From the NCBI GenBank assembly GCA_029222685.1, contig JARHVB010000065.1, positions 1-35,104 of the forward strand: DNA of 35,104 bases, in the 5' to 3' direction. Source of the stretch: Terripilifer ovatus. GTDB taxonomy: Bacteria; Pseudomonadota; Alphaproteobacteria; Rhizobiales; Beijerinckiaceae. Positions 7,969 to 16,599 of the stretch are shown in pieces (positions within the stretch are counted from its first letter, which is position 1; each line of letters starts with the position of its first letter). The notes beneath the pieces were generated by a model, which made no database searches, was not told the DNA's origin, and saw only the letters and a program-made list of their open reading frames with translations. The position numbers were made by a program, and so were the translations under genes.

Positions 7969-9312
7969 TCAACCCATGACGAAATCAGCCAGCAGTTTGA
8001 CGTTCAGGCCGACGATCAGGATCGCGATCACGACAGCGGCGGCCGATAGCGCCCGCGGTGCCACAAGCTCGCCCAGCATTTTCCGCGATGCGGTGAACCA
8101 GACGAGCGGCACGATGGCGAAGGGCAGGGCGAGGCTGAGCGCCACCTGGCTCAACACCAGCAGCTTGCCGGTCAGCGCCTCGCCGGCCCAGATGGTCACG
8201 CCGGCCGCCGGGATCAGCGCCAGGCCGCGCGTGATCAGGCGCCTCACTACGGGACTAACCCTGATGTCGACGAAACCTTCCATGACGATCTGGCCGGCGA
8301 GCGTCGCGGTGACCGTGGAATTCATGCCGCAGGCGAGCAGGGCGATGCCGAACAGATGCGCGGCCAGGGCCGTCCCCAGCATGGGCGCGATCAGACGATG
8401 CGCGTCCTGCAGTTCCGCCACTTCGGTCTGTCCGTTGGCGTGGAAAGCCGCGCCGGCGAGAATGAGGATGGAGCCGTTGATGAGCAGCGCGAAGCACAAT
8501 GCGATGGTCGAGTCCCAGACGGCGAAGCGGATCGCCTCGCGCTTTTGCGGCGTTGTCGGCCCGATCTGGCGGGTCAGCACGACACCGGAATGCAGGTATA
8601 GATTGTGCGGCATGACCGTTGCGCCGAGAATGCCCAGCGCGATGTAGAGCATCTCCGGATTGGTCGCTAGATCGACCGTTGGAATGAGGCCCCTGGCGAT
8701 CGCCGCGATCGAGGGATGCGCCAGTACCAATTGTCCTGCGAACGCCAGCGCGATGACGATCAGCAGAGCGACGACGAAAGCTTCGAGCTTGCGGAAGCCG
8801 AGGTTCTGCAGCGCCAGCACCAGGAATACGTCCAGCGCGGTGATGAGGACGCCGATCGCCATGGGGATGCCGAACAGCAATTGCAGGCCGATGGCCGTGC
8901 CGATGACCTCCGCCAGATCAGTCGCCACGATCGCCGCTTCGGCGATGATCCACAGCACGAACGACATGGAGCGCGGGAAACGGCGGCGGCAGGCCTGGGC
9001 GAGATCGAGGCCGGTGCCGATCGCCAGCCGCGCCGAAAGCGCCTGAAGAATGATTGCCATGATACTCGACAGCACGGCGACAAAGAGCAGCGCCATGCCG
9101 AATTTCGAGCCGCCGGCAATCGCCGTCGCCCAATTGCCCGGGTCCATATAGCCGGTCGCGACCAGATAGCCCGGTCCGACGAATGCCAGGAAACGCCGTA
9201 TGGCTGAGCCTGAAACCGCGACGCTGGCGTGCGATTCCGACAATGAAGGCCGCACCATGAAGCCGTTGTGGCGTGCGCGGACGTTCTGGTCGATGTTCTC
9301 GGCAGTCGACAT
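7969..9312 (-). CDS. mntH: Nramp-family manganese/divalent metal transporter
   Basis: 447 aa with about eleven hydrophobic helices. The two metal-binding signatures are intact: DPGNW in helix 1 (YLVATGYMDPGNWATAIAGG region) and MPHN in helix 6 (ATVMPHNLYLHSGVVL). Nramp proteins import Mn2+ (and Fe2+) with protons across the inner membrane. Three in-frame ATGs exist: 9483, 9336 and 9312. The predicted promoter (-35 TTGCAT, -10 TACATT) and the MntR-like palindrome at 9345-9360 place the transcript start close to 9336, so 9312, preceded by GAGGG, is the most plausible start. The family assignment is secure; the start is less so. Confidence 0.95.
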   Translation of the reverse strand: MSTAENIDQNVRARHNGFMVRPSLSESHASVAVSGSAIRRFLAFVGPGYLVATGYMDPGNWATAIAGGSKFGMALLFVAVLSSIMAIILQALSARLAIGTGLDLAQACRRRFPRSMSFVLWIIAEAAIVATDLAEVIGTAIGLQLLFGIPMAIGVLITALDVFLVLALQNLGFRKLEAFVVALLIVIALAFAGQLVLAHPSIAAIARGLIPTVDLATNPEMLYIALGILGATVMPHNLYLHSGVVLTRQIGPTTPQKREAIRFAVWDSTIALCFALLINGSILILAGAAFHANGQTEVAELQDAHRLIAPMLGTALAAHLFGIALLACGMNSTVTATLAGQIVMEGFVDIRVSPVVRRLITRGLALIPAAGVTIWAGEALTGKLLVLSQVALSLALPFAIVPLVWFTASRKMLGELVAPRALSAAAVVIAILIVGLNVKLLADFVMG

Positions 9313-9342
9313 AGGCCCTCTATCCAGCAATCTCATGCCCTC

Positions 9343-9372
9343 AATGTAGCACAGGCTACAAATCGAATGCAA
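9343..9372 (-). promoter_or_regulatory. mntH promoter with MntR-like operator
   Basis: On the minus strand TTGCAT (9372-9367) and TACATT (9348-9343) are separated by 18 bp, a sigma-70-like promoter reading toward mntH. The perfect palindrome TGTAGC-acag-GCTACA at 9345-9360 overlaps the -10 element. It closely follows the TATAGC-N4-GCTATA-type pattern known for MntR sites, so manganese-dependent repression is expected. The regulator itself is not in the window. Confidence 0.7.
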
Positions 9373-9420
9373 TGCTAGGATAGATAGGGCCTGCACAAAA
9401 TTCGTGTAGGGGCTGCGCCA

Positions 9421-9470
9421 CGGTTTTCCGCTCCGCTGGAACGGAAAAACGCACGTCTGGTTTCTGGAAA
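9421..9470. repeat. Dispersed palindromic repeat, copy A
   Basis: TTTTCCG (9424-9430) pairs with CGGAAAA (9442-9448), enclosing a second short stem TCC/GGA, and is followed by acgcacgtctggttt. The same palindrome and trailing sequence recur as copy B at 27687-27732. This is a dispersed repeat of the rhizobial palindromic type. It lies about 60-110 bp upstream of the mntH promoter. Confidence 0.65.
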
Positions 9471-9471
9471 A

Positions 9472-9798
9472 GCGCGAGCTCATGCGAGCGGGTGTGTGCT
9501 TCGTGTGAGGATGTGCCGCGTCGCATCAAATGTTGCGTGAATGCAACAGGCTGGAAATGATTGCATCTCCGACGCCAAACGCCCCGAAAGGCGCCGCGTT
9601 TGTGCCATAAACCAGACGCTAAACAGATGCTTCTAAAGTGTCGGCGAAAGCGAAGGCCTGTCAGATCATTGAAGCCGTCGAGTTGACGGATGACGCCAGC
9701 CACTGCGTGCAAGACCAGTGCGTGCAAGACTTGGGTACAAGACTTGGGCATGAAAGTAAGGCCTGGGCGTGAAAGTATAAACCGGACGAGGTTATGAG
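9472..9798. other. Gene-free leader region upstream of ilvD
   Basis: No credible gene was found between the repeat copy A and ilvD. The stretch holds a small inverted repeat (TGTTGC-gtgaat-GCAACA, 9531-9548) and, near ilvD, a run of short degenerate direct repeats (9704-9777). A plausible -10-like tataaa occurs at 9776-9781. No known amino-acid attenuator with a Leu/Ile/Val-rich leader peptide was recognised. Confidence 0.5.
9704..9777 (+). repeat. Short direct repeats in the ilvD leader
   Basis: tgcgtgcaagac occurs at 9704-9715 and 9719-9730. caagacttggg is then partly repeated (9725-9735 and 9738-9748). ttgggcatgaaagta at 9744-9758 recurs with two changes at 9763-9777. The pattern suggests slippage duplications or tandem binding sites just upstream of the ilvD start. 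Confidence 0.6.
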
Positions 9799-11535
9799 TT
9801 GATAGACGCGCGTGGGTTCGACAAGGCAAAGCTGCCTAGCCGGCATGTTACTGAAGGGCCCGCCCGCGCCCCGCATCGCTCGTATCTCTATGCGATGGGC
9901 CTCACCCGCGACCAGATTCATCAACCGCTCGTCGGCGTTGTCTCGGCATGGAACGAAGCTGCGCCGTGCAATATCGCGCTGATGCGCCAGGCCCAGGCCG
10001 TCAAGAAGGGCGTCGCCTCCGCTGGTGGTACGCCGCGCGAGTTCTGCACGATCACCGTCACCGACGGCATCGCCATGGGTCATCAGGGCATGAAGGCTTC
10101 GCTGGTGTCGCGCGAGGTCATCGCCGATTCAGTTGAATTGACGATGCGTGGCCATTGCTACGATGCGATGGTGGGTCTTGCCGGCTGCGACAAATCCCTG
10201 CCGGGCATGATGATGGCGATGGTCCGCCTCAATGTGCCGTCGATCTTCATCTATGGCGGGTCGATTCTTCCAGGCACCTTCCGTGGCCAGCCGGTCACCA
10301 TCCAGGATCTCTTTGAAGCGGTGGGCAAGCATATGGTCGGCGAGATGACCGACGCCGATCTCGACGAACTCGAGATGGTCGCCTGTCCGTCGGCCGGCGC
10401 CTGCGGCGCACAGTTCACCGCCAACACGATGGCGACCGTCTCCGAAGCGATCGGCCTCGCGCTGCCATACTCGGCCGGCGCGCCGGCGCCTTACGAGATC
10501 CGCGACCGGTTCTGCATGACCGCCGGCGAGATGATCATGGAATTGATCAGGACCAATCTTCGGCCGCGCGACATCGTCACGCGCAAGGCGCTCGAGAACG
10601 CAGCCACCGTCGTGGCGGCGTCGGGCGGCTCGACCAATGCGGCTTTGCATCTGCCCGCCATCGCCCACGAATGCGGCATCAAGTTCGATCTGTTCGATGT
10701 CGCCGAAATTTTTCATCGCACGCCCTACATCGCCGACCTTAAGCCGGGCGGAAAATACGTCGCCAAGGACATGTTTGAAGTCGGCGGAATCCCTTTGATG
10801 ATGAAGAGCTTGCTCGATCATGGCTTCCTGCATGGCGATTGCATCACCGTAACCGGCCGCACAATCGCCGAAAATCTGGCGAAGGTTAAGTGGAACGACG
10901 ACCAGGACGTGATCTATCCGGCAGACAGGCCGATTACGGTCACAGGTGGCGTCGTTGGCCTGCGCGGCAACCTCGCGCCCGAAGGCGCGATTGTGAAAGT
11001 TGCGGGCATGCCGGCGCAGAAGCAGCGCTTCCGCGGCCCGGCGCGTGTGTTTGATACCGAGGAGGCCTGTTTCGCAGCGGTCTCCCAGCGCCAGTACAAG
11101 GAGGGCGACGTGCTCGTCATCCGTTACGAAGGTCCCAAGGGTGGGCCCGGCATGCGGGAAATGCTGGCGACCACCGCCGCGCTTTACGGCCAGGGCATGG
11201 GCGACAAGGTCGCACTGATCACCGACGGCCGCTTCTCCGGTGCGACGCGCGGCTTCTGCGTCGGCCATGTCGGTCCCGAAGCGGCAGTGGGCGGTCCCAT
11301 CGCCTTGCTGAAAGACGGCGACATCATCGTCCTCGACGCCATCGACGGCATGCTCTCCGTCGAACTCGGCGACGCGGAACTCGAAACCCGCCGCAAGGCA
11401 TGGCAACCGCGAACGACCGTCGAGTTCGGCTCGGGAACGATCTGGAAATATGCGCAAACAGTTGGCAATGCACGAGATGGGGCCGTCACCCATCCAGGGG
11501 CAAGAAAAGAGACGCACGTCTATGCGGATATCTGA
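9799..11535 (+). CDS. ilvD: Dihydroxy-acid dehydratase
   Basis: 578 aa. IlvD removes water from 2,3-dihydroxy-3-methylbutanoate and its valerate homologue, the common third step of valine, leucine and isoleucine synthesis. The three cysteines expected to bind the Fe-S cluster are in NEAAPCNIAL, AGCDKSLPGMM and CPSAGACGAQFTANTM. The C-terminal DGRFSGATRGFCVGHVGPEAA signature is intact. The start is TTG, with GAGG at 9788-9791 seven bases upstream; the conserved SRHVTEGPARAPHRSYLYAMG follows ten residues later, and no better in-frame start exists. An out-of-frame ATG-AGT-TGA at 9794-9802 overlaps the start. The 3' end overlaps a possible upstream start of the ExoR-like gene. Confidence 0.96.
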   Translation: MIDARGFDKAKLPSRHVTEGPARAPHRSYLYAMGLTRDQIHQPLVGVVSAWNEAAPCNIALMRQAQAVKKGVASAGGTPREFCTITVTDGIAMGHQGMKASLVSREVIADSVELTMRGHCYDAMVGLAGCDKSLPGMMMAMVRLNVPSIFIYGGSILPGTFRGQPVTIQDLFEAVGKHMVGEMTDADLDELEMVACPSAGACGAQFTANTMATVSEAIGLALPYSAGAPAPYEIRDRFCMTAGEMIMELIRTNLRPRDIVTRKALENAATVVAASGGSTNAALHLPAIAHECGIKFDLFDVAEIFHRTPYIADLKPGGKYVAKDMFEVGGIPLMMKSLLDHGFLHGDCITVTGRTIAENLAKVKWNDDQDVIYPADRPITVTGGVVGLRGNLAPEGAIVKVAGMPAQKQRFRGPARVFDTEEACFAAVSQRQYKEGDVLVIRYEGPKGGPGMREMLATTAALYGQGMGDKVALITDGRFSGATRGFCVGHVGPEAAVGGPIALLKDGDIIVLDAIDGMLSVELGDAELETRRKAWQPRTTVEFGSGTIWKYAQTVGNARDGAVTHPGARKETHVYADI

Positions 11536-11539
11536 CACC

Positions 11540-12385
11540 ATGCCCCGCGTAACGCAGCAAATCTCGCTTTTCTGCGTCGCCGTCGCGATATGCGGTTGCA
11601 CTGCTGTCTCGCCGGCTCTGGCGCTCGACAGTCAGCCGACGCCGCCGGGATCGGCCAGCGCGGCCCTGCCGCTGTTCAAGGATCCTTCCGCCGCTTTGCG
11701 TGAAGGCCTGGCCGGCTATCGCGCCGGCAATTTCGATGCCTCCGTCCAGGCGCTCCAATATGCCGCCCAGGGCGGACAATCGCTGGCGCAATGGAAGCTC
11801 GGCCAGATGTATGCCACCGGTGACGGCGTGCCCCACGACGACGTCAAGGCCTTCCAGTATTACTCGCAGATCGTCGCCTCCTATGACGAGGATGCCGCCG
11901 ACCCGCGCCAGTTCCCGGTCATCGCCAGCGCCTTTGTTTCGGTCGGCGTCTACAATCTTCACGGCATCAGCAATTCGTCGGTGAAGCGCAATCCGCGCCG
12001 CGCCTTCCAGATGTTCCATTACGCCGCGACGAATTTCGGCGACGCCAACGCCCAGTACAATCTCGCCCGCATGTATCTCGACGGCGACGGCGTCGACCAG
12101 GACGCCCGCCAGGCAACCCGCTGGCTCAGCAATGCCGCCGACAAGAACCACATGGAAGCCCAGGCGCTGCTCGGCAACATGCTGTTCCAGGGCCTGAACG
12201 GCCTGCCACGCCAGCGCCATCGCGGCCTGATGTACCTGACCCTTGCCCGGGAAGCCGCCGGCGACCGGCCGCAGAACAGCTGGATCGTCGATCTCTACGA
12301 CCAGGCGATCCGCAATTCCGACGACTTCGACAAGCAGGCCGCGCGCATCGAGCTCAGCCGCCAGTTGAACAAGCGTCCGCGATAA
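11540..12385 (+). CDS. ExoR-like periplasmic SEL1-repeat protein
   Basis: 281 aa with a signal peptide (MPRVTQQISLFCVAVAICG..., cleavage probably after ALA near residue 29). The mature protein has at least three SEL1-type repeats: LAQWKLGQMYATGDGVPHDDV, ANAQYNLARMYLDGDGVDQDA and EAQALLGNMLFQGLNGL. Order and spacing match rhizobial ExoR (entry AALREGLAGYRAGNFDASV, then AFQYYSQIV, VGVYNLHGI, and the C-terminal GLMYLTLAREAA). ExoR binds the sensor ExoS in the periplasm and holds the ExoS-ChvI system inactive until acid triggers its proteolysis. An alternative ATG at 11522 would overlap ilvD by 14 bases. exoS/chvI are not in the window, so orthology rests on similarity. Confidence 0.85.
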   Translation: MPRVTQQISLFCVAVAICGCTAVSPALALDSQPTPPGSASAALPLFKDPSAALREGLAGYRAGNFDASVQALQYAAQGGQSLAQWKLGQMYATGDGVPHDDVKAFQYYSQIVASYDEDAADPRQFPVIASAFVSVGVYNLHGISNSSVKRNPRRAFQMFHYAATNFGDANAQYNLARMYLDGDGVDQDARQATRWLSNAADKNHMEAQALLGNMLFQGLNGLPRQRHRGLMYLTLAREAAGDRPQNSWIVDLYDQAIRNSDDFDKQAARIELSRQLNKRPR

Positions 12386-12397
12386 AATTATAGAAAT

Positions 12398-14686
12398 TCA
12401 AGAGCCTCCGGGAAGTTTCTTCGTTTCCACTTCAATATGGCCGCCGCGCGCCCGCAGCCGCCTGTAGAAGTCGGCATAGCGGGCTCCGTCGCGGGTTTGT
12501 ACCGCCGTTCCGATCTTGGCTTCGGCATCGCCCGCTCTCGCACCGATCGCATCCAGCACTTGCCGATGCAGCGCGCAGAACGTCTCGAAATCCGGGTCTG
12601 CCCCGGATAGCGCGCCGTGCAGGGCGAAGATCTGCATTTCCGCTGATTTTCCACGTACGGAAATCGCGCCAAGCTCCACAAATACATGTTTTTTCGCCGC
12701 CCGCCTGGTGGTCTCGGCGGCAATGATGGGAACGCCCCATTCCTTTGTTGCTGCTTCCAGCCGCGCCGCCACGTTCACCGGATCGCCGACGACCGAATAG
12801 TCGAAGCGCTGGTCCGAGCCCATGTTGCCGACGAAGGCGCTGCCGGTGTTGAGGCCGATGCCGATGGCCAGCGGCGTATGCGGTCGGCCGGCGGCCTCCG
12901 CGACGCGGCGCAGGCCGGCGTCGATGGCCGGAACCGCGGCAAGCATGGTCAGCGCGGCCGCGCAGGCATGGTCGGCATGATCGCTGACGTCGAGCGGCGC
13001 GTTCCAGAACGCCATCAGCCCGTCGCCGATGTATTTGTCGATCGTGCCGCGCTCGGCCAGCACGGCGGCGGTCAGGGGTGTATGCAGCGCGTTGAGAAAC
13101 TGCACGACGCCGGCGGCGTTGAGCGCCTCGGACCGGGCGGTGAAATTGCGCGCGTCGGAAAACAGGATCGAGACGTCGCGGGTCTCGCCGCCGAGCCGCA
13201 GCCGCGACGGATCGGCGGCAAGCTGCTCGACGACGCTGGGGCTCAGATAGCGCTGGAAGGCGCCGCGCACGAAGCGCTTTTCCTGTTCGCTCTGGCGGTA
13301 GACGACGAAGGTCATGCACAGATAGGTCGCCACCCATGAGACGCCGGGAATGACCGGATCGAACAGCAGGTCGCGGTGCAGAAACATGTACCAGGACGCG
13401 AACAACCCGCCGCCGATCATAACCACGGCGGCGAGCGCCGCGATCGTCGGCGGCAGCCGCCAGGCCAGCCAGGCGATCAGCAGGCCGCCCAGCGTCAGGA
13501 GGACGGCTTCCGCGCCGAGCGCCCAGTCGGGCCGCGCCAGCCGCGCGCCCGAGACCGCATGTTCGATCAGTTCGGCGTGGATTTCGACGCCGGCCACCGC
13601 GCTGTCGAGCGGCGTCGAGCGCAGGTCGGAGAGGCCGGCGGCGCTCGAGCCGATCAGGATGATCCGGCCATCGATCTCGTCACGGTCGACCTCGCCGGCG
13701 AGAATCTTCCACACCGGCAGGATGCGTCCCGGCTGCGACCCGGCGAAACGGATGCGCACCGCGCCGTCACGCTCGGTCGGGATCTCGGCATCGCCGATCT
13801 TCACGGCGATCACCGAGCTGACGCCGCCGAAATTGGTTTCGCCCGAGGCATTGCTCGCCTTGATGATCGGCGTATCGGTCCGGAAGGCAACCCGCAGTGC
13901 CTCGGCGGCAAAGGACGGCACGAGAACCTTGTCGGGACCGCCGCCGGCGGCAAACACCAGCGGTACTCGGCGCAGGATGAGATCGATATCGGGGACATAG
14001 TTGATCGCACCCATGCCGGCGGCCGCATCGCGCAGATGCTCCAATGGCAGAATCATCCCGCTGAAAAACGGCAGGACCGGTGTGGGGTCGTCGCCCAGTT
14101 TCACGAACTGGGTCTTCATCGGCACGATCGGGCTTGCCGGGCGGTTCGACAGCGCCAGGCCGATGACGACCGGATTGCCGCGGAAAGCCGCTTCCAGCGG
14201 GTCGGTGGTGAGCTTGCCGCTATCGGCGAGTGCTTTCGTCAGCGCCTGCTTCTCAGGCGAATCCGGCAGTTGCGCGAGGATTTCCGCCGGCGCCAGGCGG
14301 TCGGGCTCCGAGAACAGGCTGTCGAAGGCGACGACCGCCGCGCCGTTTTCCAGCAGCCGCGCCGTCAGTTCCGCCAGCCGCTGCCGCGGCCACGGCCATT
14401 GGCCCAGTTTGGCCAGCGAGGTATCGTCGATGTCGGCGACACGCACCGGCAGGTCCGGGGTCCAGGGGCGGGGGGCGAGACGCTGAAACTCGTCGAAGAC
14501 GATGTTCCTGATCCGCTCGACCGGCCGCGAGCCGTTGAGCAGCACGGCGACGAAGAGGCCGACAAGGATCGGCAACACCGCGGCGATCAGGCGATGCAAC
14601 GTGCCGCCGCGCGTGGCCCTGAAACCGGAAGACGGCTTTGGCTGTTTCGGGGCGATTGGCTTTCCGTCTGCCTTTCCGTCTGCCAA
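12398..14686 (-). CDS. CHASE2-domain class III adenylate/guanylate cyclase
   Basis: About 762 aa. After a first membrane helix (LIAAVLPILVGLFVAVLL) comes a periplasmic CHASE2 sensor domain (DIDDTSLAKLGQWPWPR at its front, IILIGSSAAGLSDLRSTPL at its end). Three helices follow, then a cyclase domain. That domain has both metal aspartates (SILFSDARNFT and KYIGDGLMAFW), the substrate Lys in IDKYIGDG, and SVVGDPVNVAARLEAA. It likely converts ATP to cAMP in response to an extracytoplasmic signal. The start is uncertain: a TTG at 14686 with GGGGGA upstream is chosen because an ATG at 14764 would overlap xthA by 59 bases. It ends 12 bp from the convergent ExoR-like gene. Confidence 0.92.
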   Translation of the reverse strand: MADGKADGKPIAPKQPKPSSGFRATRGGTLHRLIAAVLPILVGLFVAVLLNGSRPVERIRNIVFDEFQRLAPRPWTPDLPVRVADIDDTSLAKLGQWPWPRQRLAELTARLLENGAAVVAFDSLFSEPDRLAPAEILAQLPDSPEKQALTKALADSGKLTTDPLEAAFRGNPVVIGLALSNRPASPIVPMKTQFVKLGDDPTPVLPFFSGMILPLEHLRDAAAGMGAINYVPDIDLILRRVPLVFAAGGGPDKVLVPSFAAEALRVAFRTDTPIIKASNASGETNFGGVSSVIAVKIGDAEIPTERDGAVRIRFAGSQPGRILPVWKILAGEVDRDEIDGRIILIGSSAAGLSDLRSTPLDSAVAGVEIHAELIEHAVSGARLARPDWALGAEAVLLTLGGLLIAWLAWRLPPTIAALAAVVMIGGGLFASWYMFLHRDLLFDPVIPGVSWVATYLCMTFVVYRQSEQEKRFVRGAFQRYLSPSVVEQLAADPSRLRLGGETRDVSILFSDARNFTARSEALNAAGVVQFLNALHTPLTAAVLAERGTIDKYIGDGLMAFWNAPLDVSDHADHACAAALTMLAAVPAIDAGLRRVAEAAGRPHTPLAIGIGLNTGSAFVGNMGSDQRFDYSVVGDPVNVAARLEAATKEWGVPIIAAETTRRAAKKHVFVELGAISVRGKSAEMQIFALHGALSGADPDFETFCALHRQVLDAIGARAGDAEAKIGTAVQTRDGARYADFYRRLRARGGHIEVETKKLPGGS

Positions 14687-14705
14687 AACGTCCCCCAGGC
14701 CAAAT

Positions 14706-15482
14706 CTAATCCAGATCGATGCGCACCGGCACATGATCCGACGGCTTCTCCCAGCCGCGGACATGCTGGTCGACGACCACCGATTGCAGCCGGTCGGCGG
14801 CCTGCGGCGACAGCAGCAGATGGTCGATACGGATGCCGTTGTTGCGCTGCCAGGCGCCGGCCTGGTAGTCCCAGAAGGTGTAGACGCCGGCCGCGTCGGT
14901 GGTGGCGCGCAGGGCGTCGGTCAGCCCGAGATTGAGGAGACGGCGGAAGGCATCCCGCGTCTGCGGCAGGAACAGCGCATCATTGCGCCAGGCGTCCGGA
15001 TCCTTGGCGTCGCGCGGGTCGGGAATGACGTTGTAATCGCCCGCCAGCACCAGCGGTTCCTCCAGCGCCAGCAGGCCGCGCGTATGGCGCAGAAGCCGGT
15101 CGATCCAGGCGAGCTTATAGGCATATTTGTCGGTGCCGACCGGATTGCCGTTGGGCAGATAGATCGAGGCGACGCGCACCACGCCGGCGCCATGGGGCAC
15201 AACGGCTTCCACGTAGCGCGCCTGGACGTCATCGTCGTCGCCGGGCAGGCCATAGGTGACCTCGGCCGGGGTTCTGGACAGGACCGCCACGCCGTTGAAC
15301 GTCTTCTGGCCGAGCATGTAGGTGTTGTAGCCGACCGCCTCGACCTCGGCGCGCGGAAACGCATCCTCGGTGCATTTCAGTTCCTGCAGGCAGAGCAGGT
15401 CCGGTTCGGCCTCGCGCAAATAGCGCAACAGATGTTCGAGGCGCTGACGCACCGAATTGACGTTCCAGGTCGCGATCCGCAA
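14706..15482 (-). CDS. xthA: Exodeoxyribonuclease III
   Basis: 258 aa, the normal size. XthA cuts abasic sites and removes 3' blocks in base excision repair. All catalytic motifs are visible: IATWNVNS, LLCLQELK, SIYLPNGNP, LAGDYNVIPDP, GIRIDHLLLS and PSDHVPV. The start codon is TTG, preceded by AGGA (plus strand 15490-15493) at seven bases; the family normally begins exactly at 'MRIATWN', which supports it. The cyclase gene begins about 20 bp after its stop, so the two are probably co-transcribed. Confidence 0.96.
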   Translation of the reverse strand: MRIATWNVNSVRQRLEHLLRYLREAEPDLLCLQELKCTEDAFPRAEVEAVGYNTYMLGQKTFNGVAVLSRTPAEVTYGLPGDDDDVQARYVEAVVPHGAGVVRVASIYLPNGNPVGTDKYAYKLAWIDRLLRHTRGLLALEEPLVLAGDYNVIPDPRDAKDPDAWRNDALFLPQTRDAFRRLLNLGLTDALRATTDAAGVYTFWDYQAGAWQRNNGIRIDHLLLSPQAADRLQSVVVDQHVRGWEKPSDHVPVRIDLD

Positions 15483-15542
15483 ATTCGATTCCTAAGTTTC
15501 AGCCAGCTCCGGCCAGTCTTGTAGCCTGTCTTGGCCGGGCTT

Positions 15543-16409
15543 TCAGCCCCAGCGGCGATGCGCCCACATCCAATCTTGCGGGCGGGCGCGGATCATGTCC
15601 TCGAACGCCTTGTGCAGGTTGGCGGTGGCCGCGGCAATATCCGCGTCGATGTCATCGGTTTTCGGCACCGCCACCGGCACAAGTTCGGCGCGGAAACGGA
15701 CGCCGGGCTCGCGGATGATGTTGCCGGCGAATAGCGGAATGTCGAACCGCCGCGCGATCACCGCCGGAAACGGCGACGTCGGCGCGGGACGGCCGAAAAA
15801 CGGCACCGGAATTCCCCTGTTGTCCCGCAGATCGCCCATGGTGGCAACGGCCCCCCTGCGGCGCACGTGGCGGATGATCCGGCGCACCGCATCGTCGCTC
15901 TTGGCGAACAGCCCGCCGGGATAGGATTTCGTCCGCAGCTCCCGCACATAGGCATCGACCAGGGGATTCTTGATGCGCTGATAGACGCCTGCGGGCATGG
16001 CGCCGGCCAGGACGATACTGGCGCCGCCCAGTTCCCAATTGCCCTGGTGCGCCGCCACCGCGACGAAGCAACGGTCGGCCGGCAGCATTGGCTTGAAACC
16101 GTCGCCCAGCACAATGCGGTTCGATGCGGCGATCTCGTCGAGGTGAAACGTCTCGGCGAACACGCGGCCCAGCATCTCCCACATGCCTTTGGCGATAGCC
16201 TGCAATTCCTCCGGGCTTTTGTCGGGGAAAGCCAGCGCCAGATGGGTCAGCGCCCGCTGATGGCGGCCAGAGAGGGGGGCGAACATTCGCCAGCCCCAAC
16301 CCATGGCGTTGGAGGCGGTCTCGACCGGCAGCGCCCGCACCAGCTTGGCCAGGGCGAGAAAAACGGCATATTCGATCTTGTGTTTCAGGCTCGCCGGGGC
16401 GGGCTGCAT
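15543..16409 (-). CDS. LpxL/HtrB-type lysophospholipid or lipid A acyltransferase
   Basis: 288 aa. The HX4E catalytic motif is AHQGNWELGG (His121, Glu126), followed by GVYQRIKNPLVDAYVRELR and the downstream VATMGDLRDNRGIPVPFFG, all features of the lauroyl/myristoyl acyltransferase family. Members transfer acyl groups to Kdo-lipid A or related lipids at the inner membrane; the N-terminal hydrophobic helix (YAVFLALAKLVRAL) would anchor it. The start at 16409 lacks a good Shine-Dalgarno sequence but is the last ATG before the conserved region. Which acyl chain or acceptor is used cannot be told. Confidence 0.9.
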   Translation of the reverse strand: MQPAPASLKHKIEYAVFLALAKLVRALPVETASNAMGWGWRMFAPLSGRHQRALTHLALAFPDKSPEELQAIAKGMWEMLGRVFAETFHLDEIAASNRIVLGDGFKPMLPADRCFVAVAAHQGNWELGGASIVLAGAMPAGVYQRIKNPLVDAYVRELRTKSYPGGLFAKSDDAVRRIIRHVRRRGAVATMGDLRDNRGIPVPFFGRPAPTSPFPAVIARRFDIPLFAGNIIREPGVRFRAELVPVAVPKTDDIDADIAAATANLHKAFEDMIRARPQDWMWAHRRWG

Positions 16410-16599
16410 GCGGGGGTGACGCCGGGTTGGAGGGACCGCGCCGGGCGGCGCGTTGACTTGATCAGGGCAAATCCATAACGGTGACCGGAATCCTGTACAA
16501 CTGGCATCGTCGCGCAGGGGTGTCGCGGAGCTCGCGGCCCACCGTTTTCGTTGCGCCATCCGGCTTGAGCATGGTTTTAGAATTACGGCGAGGCCCGTC

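Noticed and set aside
10129..11601. Long open frame (490 codons) on the minus strand across ilvD
   Set aside because: It lies wholly opposite the well-conserved ilvD gene, has a low-complexity His/Arg/Asp-rich translation and no family motif; long antisense frames are expected at this GC content.
13376..14935. Long plus-strand frame (519 codons) opposite the cyclase and xthA
   Set aside because: It is a shadow of two recognisable minus-strand genes, with an Arg/Gln-rich composition and no domain.
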